Assembly (NCBI GenBank): GCA_019155185.1
Contig: CM032809.1
Location: forward strand, 6,320,621 to 6,384,620
DNA from: Beaufortia kweichowensis
Lineage: Eukaryota > Chordata > Actinopteri > Cypriniformes > Gastromyzontidae
Length of the DNA stretch: 64,000 nucleotides
Reading direction: 5' to 3'
Both the position numbers and the translations under genes were made by a program. The notes under the pieces are model-generated. The model made no database searches and was not told the origin of the DNA. It saw nothing but the letters and a program-made list of their open reading frames with translations. This document shows, in pieces, positions 27,908 to 38,346 of this stretch (within the stretch, counting starts at the first letter, position 1; each line of letters begins with the position of its first letter).

Positions 27908-30703
27908 TAAAGTAAAAATAACCACATGATTGTGTCTCTGAATCCTCAACATACTGTGAAAAATATTAAGCTGTATTGTTGATTTGTCCAGTGATCTTCT
28001 TTGTAACCAGCTAAACCATACTGGGAAACAAGCTTGAAGTTTCTATATACAAAGATTTTAAATGCTTTCCATTTTGGTTTCCAAAACCACTATCACATTT
28101 CTTCACCATCTGCCTTCATGTCTGAGATAAAAGTCTCTCTCTCAATCATTCATTTCACACAGACTCAGACAAGAAGACAGCCTGTGAATGTGAGAAACAC
28201 ACTGTACAGATGCTGTGGCTATTATTTTGAAACCGAATCAACAAAAACATTAGATATTTTCTTGAAAACAAATAACTTTAACTAATCTATAAGCATTTTA
28301 AACGACACTTTCACCACAGATTACTGAACCATTGCGGATCTACACAAACATGTACAGCAATGAACTGGCATATTTTTCCAGATGAAACCTTTTCTCTCTC
28401 CCAAGTGAGCGTGCTATAATTTTCAGGCTGTCCTAAATATGAGAGGATATTAATATACGTTTACATCTGTCTTCTATTAATATTCATGCCTGGATCCACA
28501 TCTCTACACAAAGCCAATTTTCTGGCCATCTGGGTTATGGCTGGTGGAGGTGATGGATCCGTTTGTATTTCAAAGGCAGCAATACATCATGAATTCCCCT
28601 CTCCGTCGAGGTGTTGTGCGCCTGAGCAAAAAATGGAAGATTTTAATTAGAAAATAAAAGATGGTTCTCATTGGCACCCACATCTCCCGCCGGTCTTCCG
28701 GTGGAGGACAGCGAAAAAATTTTACATACCCACACATGAAGATATTATGATACGCATAATTGCACCTGATTTAAATGATTTTATTGAACGAAAACAGCAG
28801 ATATGAATTTTATGATTCATTTTATTTTGCACAGTATTTAGCTGTGATGAATTGCAAAATTAAATTTAACAAGATGTGATATAAACTGTTCCTGTAACAC
28901 ATACTATAGCAATATCTTTGGGTTTGATTTCCTGAAAATGCATGTACTGATCAAATGTATACTTCAAAAGCATGCATGAAAATTATCATTTTTACTAATA
29001 TGATAAACATTGAAGTTTGTATAACTAAACTTTTAAAGAGTCAAACACTTTAAAAAGTAAATATCCAGTGTTATGAAACTTAAAAATCGGTCAAAAGTGT
29101 AAGAATCTATAGTCTGCCCCGATCCAGATTCCATATATGTTTGATCATGTTCATTTCCCTAAATGGCTTAATTATCATAGAGATGAAGAGAGTCAACGGT
29201 TATGTTTTTAGGTCTAGACCATTTGGGATGATCACATCCTGAGCAAATGGTCTCCAATTGTAAAATGGGAATGGGTGTGGGACACAGAGAACCATCTCAG
29301 ACAATAGGATGTCTGAACTTCGTTAACATACAGATGACAGATGTTACGACAGGAGCAACTTCATTTACATTAAGGGTAGTACAATGTATTTGTATAAAAG
29401 GTTTGAGTTTAGGATGTTCGGGGTTCAAATCTGACTCACATACTTCAATAAACTACTTCTTCATTGAGAGATCTTCTGCATCCTCATCATTTTTTCTTAC
29501 AAAAGCGCTCAGTAAGGATGATCATCATACAGATAGTACTGCTATCATACAGACATCAATGATCAGAAATGTGTGTGTGTGTCTCACGAGAGCAAATTCT
29601 GTCTTTCAGGCACGGACACTTCTTAATGATTAATGCTGGAAGTTAGTCCATGAACTCTGACCGCATGCCCAAGAGACCCAGAAGCTTCACAAAGTAACCG
29701 GTTTTATTGCAGAGCTGAGAATCAATTATGCTAACAGTTTTTAACGAATGCACTTCAGGGAACCAGACCTGCACTCTTGCCGATTTTACCCATTTGCATA
29801 TTGATGACATCAGGACACTTTTTGCAATGCAAAAGAGAAATACGCAGAAAACTGTGTCTAAGTTTGACATCCAATCTATTGTTCATGGCACCGTAACACA
29901 CACACACACACAAAGCCCACAGGACTGTGCAGTGTTTCTGTAGTCTGAAGTCATTCTCAATTAGCCAGTGAAGCAAGAAGTTCTGGAAGCGCTCCAATAT
30001 GGCATCTCTAGGGATGGGACAGATATTCTGTGTTCAGGAGGGGCAGTCTATTACAGCGAAGAGGTTAACGTGCAGTAAAGATGTACTCAGCTGTTTGTAT
30101 AGCGTGATGGCCGCAGTTTGGCAACATCACCAGCTTCGAGATGCATTAAGGATGTTCGAACATAATAAAGATTGATATTAATATTAAATGGGGGGTGGAT
30201 AAATAAATTATACATACATAACACTTCTGTGCAGTGAGCTTAAAGGTACAATCAATTTTATGAGGAGAATTACACAGCCGATTCAGCTCTAATGTATGTG
30301 CACTTGTGGTTAATTTACATGCACATTTATGTTCTTTTTTATACCAAAGCTATTTACAGTAATGTGCACATTATCCAAACAGGTAGCTCCAGTTAAAGCA
30401 CATGATATACAGTAAGCTGTTCTTGATGAAAGTGTCTGCATGCAACTGTACTGTACAGATGATGTATATAGAGAAGACAGGGGCTGGATGTCACATGGAG
30501 ATGTGGTCACTTCATCTCATAACCTGCATTAATCCCCATTATTTCCGCATCGATTTTGATTAACTTGACTTTTTATAACAAACGTAAAAGTCCGACAACT
30601 TAGTAATAACTTTATGACATACATTAAATATACATTAGCAAACATTAAACTGAGTTCTCGAGCAAAATCCTTTTGTGAAATAACTAAAGAAAAGATTTCT
30701 TAC

Positions 30704-33274
30704 CTTTTAATGGAAGGGATTGCTTTGCACGTGACATAAAACCGCTTATCGATTCCAAGTTCATCATTTTCAAACACAGAAGCACTGCAGGGCGTTTCTG
30801 CTTTCTGTAAACTCGAGTTTATTGTGGATTTCATCATAATCTAGCAGTTTAACTTCATTTGCATGAGATTCGTCCATGCACTTGCTCGCTTTCCTGCTTG
30901 CATTTAAATGCGTAACTACAAACGTCAATACAAGGCATCTCATGCCGAGTTCCAGTATTTAGGATATTTCCCATTTCTACCTGTACATAAAATAAATGAA
31001 ACGGTGCTCTTTTAATGTCACTATACACTTTTAATGCTTTAATCTTACAAAATCGTTGGTAGCATTATTGTTTTATTCTTGCTAAATATATGTTTAATGT
31101 TACTAACAACAGACGGTATTTCCGGGTTTTATGTGGAGAGTATCCCAATTCCGAGGTGATTGGAAAGCAGCTTCACACCTGATTGGCTGCTGAAAAAGCA
31201 TAGTTTTATTTTAAAAATTAAACTTTAATTCAACATATGATATTTTAATGTTCTCCACACAAGGCTTGCCACATTTAATTAGAGGAAATAGGATGAATAC
31301 ATTTCACTTCATTTGTATCCTGGGACAGATGTGCAATCACAATATACTCAGATTTTAATGCACATGATTTGGAAATGATTTATAAACGGGTAGTTTGCAT
31401 GTAAATGAGTTAGTGAAAACCATCACATTCTTCAGTATGAATGAACACCACTCGGGTCCTAAACATCACCATAAGGTGCAGGGTCTTGCATTTTAAATGA
31501 GAGCAGAATGCAACTAATCAGCAGAAGGTTTTGCTCTCATTTCATATAGCACTGACAGACACCACAGAGCACATAATGACAGAAGCAGGCAAGCATGCGG
31601 ACAGACCGCTGCTGGTGATTGGTTTGGTGTAAGGACCGCAGAGATGACTTGACCCCCTTAGAGAGCAAAACACTGATAAGGTCTCACCTGCAGGCAAGAG
31701 GAGTGATGCTCAAAGGCCCCAGTACGTCTCTCACACGACCCTAGACAGCCCAGGCTCCTGACATATGTCAGTCCCAATCTGTTCAGTGTGGGAACATTTC
31801 TTACCGACATAACCCGTCAGTGCGGCACAGACGGCCACCAACACGAAGCTCAGAGAGCCGTGTGTTGATGCAACCCAATTCCCGCTAATTGGTGTTTTTG
31901 TAATAACACCATCTGTTCCTTAAGAAAGTCAGACTATGTCTATAAGACATACTTTTCTTAAACAAATGGATACACCAGACAATGCAGTATCTCTGGGACA
32001 ACATCTACATCTAGACATCTGTTTGTTACTAAATTCATATGAATGTATCATGTCCTATATGTAGTTGAGGTCACATACAACTATGACTGTACTGTTGTAA
32101 CTAACGCTTATGCTTTAAGATAGTATGACATATTTCACCCATTTATTCAAAAAATGATGACTTTGTACAAATAAAACAACTGAAATTGCGTGGAAATTAA
32201 TACATATTTCAAGGGAAAATATGCATTTCTGAATGTTTCCAAGCAGCTCTGATGTGAACAACAGTAAGAAAGATATCGCCTGCCATCTAGCGTTTAATAA
32301 GCGGTACTGCAATTCCCGCATGATCGGCACAAACAGCGTCTAAAACCGGATTCACTACGATATAAACCTCACATCTTTATGGGTGGTTTATAATCTACAT
32401 TATCATTTCACCTAGACATCCTAGAAATATATGAGCGTGCTATTAATGTTATCAGATAACGATTAAAATAAAATAAAGAAAGTGAACGGTTTAGCTTTAC
32501 ACTTCTTAAATAGAATTCATTGCACACAGCTAAACACAAGGTGTTTTACACAGGCAATCTGTTACAGTGGGATCAATTCCACGGATGATTAAGTCTGATA
32601 ATGAAGGTTTTTGGACATTCTCCACAGAGGCGCAGAAACAGCATCTGGTGACATTCATGAGCGCATCAATAAGAATTCCCATTACTTTCAATGATCATGA
32701 AGTCTGCTTTTGGCAATGTTACAAAGCCAATAAAAGCGCTAAGATTTGCCATATGTGTATGTTAAGAGGGAAATTAAAGTCAAATGGCTTCATTCGTAGT
32801 AAAGAGATAGAAAGCTCAATGGGTAATTTGTGGATTTTGGCATTAATGCCTTTACATTTTTAAAGATTAAAAGTTAACCTAGACTAAATGGTTATTGTCC
32901 CATTTAACATTTTTATTGATTTGTTTGTTTTGCAAATACTCAAACATATCTAATTAAAGAAATGTATATGTTGGCACATATCTAAAACAAAAATTAAAAT
33001 GTACACCTTCGTATTCGTATTTTTGTCAATTGTGTCCGTCTAAACCTTTTTGTATTGTATTTATGTTAATTTAATTGCTATTTTTAATTGCTATTTTTTA
33101 TTTTATTTTTGTTACGCTTGTAGTTCATTTGTTCGTCGGTAGATGGCGCTTCTTCAGCTCCATGGTAACGGCGCACAGCGTTCTTTCACTCGTGGAGTAT
33201 CGGCACAAATCTTTTACTGTTTTTAATACAGATTTTTATTTATACATTTTTAAAATATATTTAAAACTTGAATT
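30704..33274. other. Region upstream of cibar1 with two unassigned minus-strand open stretches
   Basis: Minus-strand frames at 30837-30704 and 31918-31805 each end in a GTAAGA-type donor, but they are short enough to be chance. An octamer ATGCAAAT lies on the minus strand at 30865-30858, and two CCAAT boxes near 31160-31190. The rest is AT-rich. Confidence 0.35.
33136..33169 (+). promoter_or_regulatory. Possible cibar1 promoter motifs (CTCF/YY1-like and half X-box)
   Basis: About 110-140 bases upstream of the cibar1 start, TCGGTAGATGGCGCT (33136-33150) resembles a CTCF core and contains the YY1-like AGATGGCG. GGTAAC (33164-33169) matches one half of the RFX X-box RGYAAC. RFX control would suit a ciliary gene, but the other half-site is poor. 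Motif matching only. Confidence 0.25.
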
Positions 33275-36200
33275 ATGATGAGCCGCACGCCTGATGCAAG
33301 AGCAAGGTAAAAGTTGCACAGGTTTTTTCATAAAAGCTTGGAGGCTAACTAGCATGCTAAGCTAAAAGTCAACAGTAGTGCTTCGGCTTGGATGTGTTTT
33401 GAGGCTGGGAATGATTTATTTACCTTCTTAGGTGCAAATAACAGTATGTAACTACAAATGTATGATCTGCTAGTTTACAGTAAGACTGAATCAGATAAAA
33501 GCTTTCTACTGACAACATTTCCCAGTCATCTTCATTCTTCTGTAATGCACATTACAGGGACTCTCAGACCAAACAGATCCAGGAAAGCATCACCCATGTA
33601 GAGAAGCACTTTGGAGATTTGTGCCAACTGTTTGCTGCTTATGTCCGAAAAACAGCACGACTGCGGGACAAAGCTGATCTGCTGGTCCGAGAGGTCAATC
33701 TGTATGCCGACACAGAGACACCCAACCTAAAATGTGGACTAAAAAATTTTGCAGATCAACTTGCCAAGATTCAAGACTATCGGCAAGCAGAGGTGTGTTT
33801 AATTATAATTATAAAAGCATGTTTTATAAAAGCATTTCTGTGCAAACTACATACAATACAGCTACTGTCATTACAGGTGGAGAGGCTGGAGGTCAAAGTT
33901 ATAGAGCCTTTGAAAGCCTATGGGAATATTGTCAAAACAAAAAGGGTAAATGGTTTCTCATTTATGTAAATCAGTTCAGTTGCATCACATTCTAACCATA
34001 ACAGTGACTGTTGAAATACAGTGGGTCAGAACCTAAGAACCAGCACAAAGCACCCACTTCCACCAATCTTTTGTGATTTTATCTATTGTATCTACAGGAA
34101 GACCTGAAGTTGTCTCAGAGTGCAAGAAACAGAGAGGCCAAACAGATGCAGCAGCTAGAAAAGATGAGGCAGAAAAACCCATCTGACCGACAGATTATTG
34201 TATCCTTGTGGTCTAACGTCATGATGCGTCTTCTACTGGAAAAACATCGTTTTCAAGCAGCGTAATGGTCTTACTGAGCTTATGATCATTGCTCATACTG
34301 TATTCATAAAATATGGTGTATTTTATGATGGCCCAGTTTTTAAGATTTTTTTATAAGATGGCTCAGTTTTTAAGATTTTTTTATAAGATGGCTCAGTTTT
34401 TTAGGTAAAATGCCCTTTAGATATTTAAGTGCTAAATACGGTCATGCTCATTTCTTTTTGCATTCTGATTTAATATTTCTTTCCATTACAAATTATATTA
34501 TTAACATTTATTCATTTTGAGAAAACCCCAAGTTAAACTCCCAAATCCTTGTTCTCCCATATGACAATGCTTCAATAGGAGCAAATAAAATTCAGCCTTT
34601 TTTACTAAAAAGTTAATTTGGTTTATTTCTTTTATCATAATGTTTCTTTATTCTTTAAAGCATTCTGTTTATTTCCAGATATAAATTGTACTTGAAATCC
34701 AATATTCACAGTGGTCTCTCAGATTTTTGAAAACCCCTTTATATGTTAAAAGATAAACCACAAAAACAGATATTTCCTTGACAGCCTTTTACAGTCACAG
34801 GTGGGCTTTGTGTGCAACAAACTGTACAGATGCATCAAAAATTTAACCTATTTATCTCCATCAAGTAGATCAACAAACAGCTAAACAAGATCAATTTGGC
34901 ACTAATAAGACAGTTATCCCTAACTTGATGTGACACATTTCATTGCAGTCATTTAAAATCTCTCAGTGTCACATCCTGTTAGTCTCCACCGTTTGGAACA
35001 CTTTGTACTTTACTTTTGTCTGTTGTGTCACGAAAGGCCGAGAGTGAACTCCAAAGAGCCACGATGGACGCCACGCGCACGACTCGACAGCTGGAGGAGA
35101 CGATAGATGACTTTGAAAAGCAGAAAATTCAAGACATCAAGGTCCTTCAAACTGTTTGCATTCAAGAAAAATATCTAGCTTTTTATTATATTTCAAATGA
35201 TAATGCTAATGAATAGAAATGATTTTGTCTCGTGTCCCCTGTAGAAGATTTTGGGTGAATTTGTGACCGTTGAGATGGCCTTTCATGCCAAGGCTGTGGA
35301 AATTTACACAACTGCTTACCAGCACATTCAGAATGTTGATGAGGAAGGAGACCTTGAGGTGAGCACTGCGTACCAGCACTTCTGCTCCTGAGGGTCCTAC
35401 TGGTTTGAGCTTGTCTGTCTTAATGTCTAATCACATTATATTCTGTCTCCTCTGGAGTCCTCACTGTCAAAATGATGAAAGCTCTGCTTACTAGGGTGTA
35501 AGGCCCCCATCCAATCCTGAGATGTAAAAAGAAACTTGGGAGGCATTTTGCAAAGCGTGTGCAGTCAGCTGTAATTATAAATTCATAGTTTGGCATGCCA
35601 AAACAAATTTTATGCTCTGAGTTTGTTAATCTCTCCTTGACTTGCCGAGCAAACCATCGCACGAATATTGTTTCGCCAGGGATTTTCATAGACGCGCTTC
35701 CTCTTTCGTGTTTGAACTTTGCCTGTTATCGGCCTGTAAATTTTAATAGTCATGTAATAGCGCACAGTGACAGGTTTGTGAAGACACAACTATATCATAT
35801 CCAAATATGTAAATTTTCTTCTTTTAATATTTAACCAGGCTTATTAAAGTGAGGTGACAATGTTTGTTGACACACAGAGTGTGTGTAAACAGTTATTTCT
35901 ATTTACACAAACAACTTATTTCGTTATTGATAAAAACTACTCACATGTTTGCATTATGTTTTAATTATTAGTTATTGGTAAAGTATTAAAGTGGTAAAGT
36001 AACCCTACAACCCCTTTTGTTTCCTTGACAGGTATTCAGGAATTCACTGCACCCCCCAGATTACCAGTCACGGTTAGACATAGTTCGTGCCAATTCAAAA
36101 TTGTCTTTGAACCGAACTGGTACGTCAATGAGTAAATCAGGAACATTACAGGTAAGTGCTTGTTAAAAACAGATTGTTTCATAGCATGCCACATGCACAG

Positions 36201-36576
36201 TCATATAACAGCTAAAATGACATATTACATTATGAAGGTGATTACAAAAACGCTTTTATTTTTAAATATTTAAAACCTTAAATACAATTAGTGCAGGATC
36301 GCATGCTTCTGGGACTTCTGGGAAATTCGCATGATTTTCTATCAGACAGCACTGTCTTTGTTGCACATTACTTGCGGGAGTTTTCTGCAGTACGTGAATT
36401 GCATTAGAATGACTCAGTTGGGTTGTTTCAAAATCTGAAATTAAAAGGCTTTTTTTCTGGTATAGTCCAGAACGTCTAGCAGGCAGAGGAAACGAGATGA
36501 AGACGATGAAGAAGAGGAAGATGATGATGACGAAGATGATGAGGATTTGGAGGAAGTGACAGATGATGAGCATTAA
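33275..36576 (+). CDS. cibar1: CIBAR1 (FAM92A) BAR-like ciliary protein, 8 exons
   Basis: CIBAR1 is a BAR-like membrane-curving protein that partners CBY1 at the mother centriole and ciliary base (family knowledge). Coding exons by frame and GT-AG: 33275-33306, 33558-33792, 33877-33945, 34098-34199, 35037-35141, 35245-35358, 36032-36151, 36466-36576. Together they encode about 295 residues, close to the human length of about 289. Recognisable segments are EKHFGDLCQLFAAYVRKTAR in exon 2, ESELQRATMDATRTTRQLEE in exon 5 and VFRNSLHPPDYQSRLDIVRA in exon 7. The last exon encodes a run of Asp/Glu, as in other CIBAR1 proteins. Two ATGs open the frame (33275 and 33278). The exon 4 donor reads GTATCCTT, and the exon 5 start is uncertain by up to three codons. 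CIBAR2 is the only serious alternative. Confidence 0.92.
34325..34403. repeat. 30-bp tandem repeat in cibar1 intron 4
   Basis: Nearly three copies of GATGGCTCAGTTTTTAAG plus a T-rich end, with a 30-base period (GCTCAGTTTT at 34361 and 34391, GCCCAGTTTT at 34331). Confidence 0.85.
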
Positions 36577-36889
36577 GATTGCCATTCTGTGATCATACAT
36601 GTGTGATTCACAGTATGTTTAGATGATGACATTCCAGAACTATATTTAGCTGCATTTTAAATAGAGATATAAAATGACTTTGTAGCACCAGAAATAGATG
36701 GAAGCTCAGAGTTATGTGCATGCATATATGTCGCTTTGTCGTAAATTACATACTATGAAATTATAATCACACATTTCAAAAGATGTTAGTTTTCTAAGAA
36801 AATAATAATTGTGTTTGCCACAATCTGTTTTGTGTACAAAGTGCCATGGTGGTTTGGTCGAAACATGCCTTAGAAAACGTTGGTGTATC

Positions 36890-36895
36890 AATAAA
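36890..36895 (+). terminator. Poly(A) signal AATAAA, cibar1
   Basis: AATAAA lies 314 bases after the cibar1 stop codon. It is the first canonical hexamer on this strand after the stop. Confidence 0.55.
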
Positions 36896-38160
36896 GCTGG
36901 AATTATTTTGCATAAAGGACATTTTCACAATCTCTGATTGATGCGTTTGTTTTTCTGTTTGCAGTGTAGATACCAAAAGAGTCACTGTGTGTTTGTTATG
37001 TGCTATATTCAAACAGGATCTAAAAAAGAGGTCACGAATTGAGCATTGTGAATAAAAATTGTATTTTGCTGCATTTGCTTTCTCAACTGAATGGTCGTGC
37101 ATCACCGTCTCCAGGTGTTCAGCCTACGTGGCATATTCGTGACAACACGACCATTCATTGAGTGGCTGGGGATGACAGTATCTGAGGAAAGGATTCCCTC
37201 CTCACCCTTCTGAATCATCCTTAACAGAGGTCATAATGGGAACCAGTGTGTGTTTGTGTGAGCCGGAGCACCTGACACAAAACAACTGTGTGAAAGATTA
37301 TCAAAGGTAAACGACACATTTTGTTTTTAAGACAAACATGTAGCCTACAAAGTTTTCAATCAAATGATTGAAAGAGCAACTTTTGATCACATGTGAATTT
37401 AATGCAAGTTTCATGAAATTCGCATCATCTCGATAAAGACCATTTATGTATCTCATATGCAGAATTGTGGCTCAGACCTGTGCATCATGTGGACTGCTCA
37501 TTTTACCCTCTGAGGTTCATTTCTCCTGCATATTTTTATATATGCTGATTGATATATACCCTCAGACTCGGGATGATGTCTGAAACTTATATTTGTTTAT
37601 GTTTGTAGGGTTCACATGAGATTGTACGGGTGGTGTCCATGGGAAGAAACTACCACATGGCCTGTTTTGAAGATCTGATGACTGGTTTAATTTAGACTGA
37701 AGGACTAATATTATGATTCAATTGATTGTTTTCCTTTGCTGAGAACAATGAAAAACTAAAAAGGACAAAAAACAGCAGTGTAACAGTATATTATCATTTT
37801 ACCCTAAAAACTTGATAATAATAAATTAATGCACATGGTACTGTTGTTTTTTTACATGTAAAAGCATTGTTATTTGGACCATGGTAACTTCATATAAATG
37901 ATTAATATTATTGTAATGATCATTGATAGTAGTAGGCTACGTTTTGTACAGAATAATACAAAATGTAATATTTATTATTAAACCTGTTGCCAATCTACTG
38001 TGTTGAGTATAGTTGTTAATTATATATGAGTATAATAATAATAATAATTTGTCATTTTATTAACTGAAACAAAGAGTTAACAAATAAACTGTGTGCAATC
38101 CGAGCGCCTTGAGGACTTTTATTGTAAAACTCCCGGAAACGGAAAGAGACGTATTTGACG
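36896..38160. other. Intergenic region between cibar1 and recql4
   Basis: Contains the LIM pseudogene relic (37228-37695). The remainder is AT-rich with TAATAA runs near 38030, and turns GC-richer at 38,100-38,180 toward the recql4 promoter. Confidence 0.55.
37228..37695 (+). pseudogene. Decayed LIM-domain exons (ajuba/LIMD1/WTIP-like)
   Basis: Two exon relics are visible. Relic 1 (37228-37306) follows TTAACAG and ends in TCAAAG before GTAAAC. It reads N-Q-C-V, then eight residues including a stop, then D-T-K. After a small deletion and frame change it reads CVKDYQR. The spacing matches the end of the second LIM domain of the ajuba/LIMD1/WTIP family (pattern NxCLDGVPFTVD...YCVKDYH). Relic 2 (37609-37695) follows TTTGTAG and reads GSHEIVRVVSMGRNYHMAC, like the start of the third LIM domain. 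It then loses residues and zinc-binding cysteines and stops at TAG 37693. The retained intron suggests a duplicate rather than a retrocopy. The family call is from memory. Confidence 0.5.
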
Positions 38161-38168
38161 TTTGGCGC
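38161..38168 (+). promoter_or_regulatory. E2F-type site upstream of recql4
   Basis: TTTGGCGC is an exact match to the E2F consensus TTTSSCGC, 178 bases before the recql4 start codon in a short GC-rich patch that also contains GGCGCG. E2F control would suit a DNA-replication gene. Inferred from the motif alone. Confidence 0.4.
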
Positions 38169-38346
38169 GTTATGTGAACAGCCCAGTTTGTTTTCTTGTC
38201 AGCGACTCGTACGATTTAATTTTTTATTTATGATAAATATTTACTGACGTTTATTTTCTTCTATAGCAGTTTTATGAAGGTATTGTCGATAAAAAGGCTG
38301 CTGTGTGTTTTATTGTTTATAATAAAGTTGTACTGAAACAACTGAA

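Larger units (their letters stand above)
21334..30703. other. Intergenic, candidate enhancers but no gene
   Basis: AT-rich background with GC-balanced patches at 23,900-24,250, 24,480-24,740, 25,900-26,300 and 28,380-28,720. 22,325-22,450 is rich in TAATT cores. (TA)n near 25,561 and (CA)n near 29,896. No exon recognised. Confidence 0.4.

Noticed and set aside
29395..29480. Possible tRNA gene or SINE head (GGGTTCAAATC)
   Set aside because: Only a B-box-like word; no cloverleaf, A box or 3' tail could be built.
37091..37200. 41-codon frame ending in PSSPF upstream of the LIM relic
   Set aside because: Does not align to LIM sequence and is short enough to be chance.
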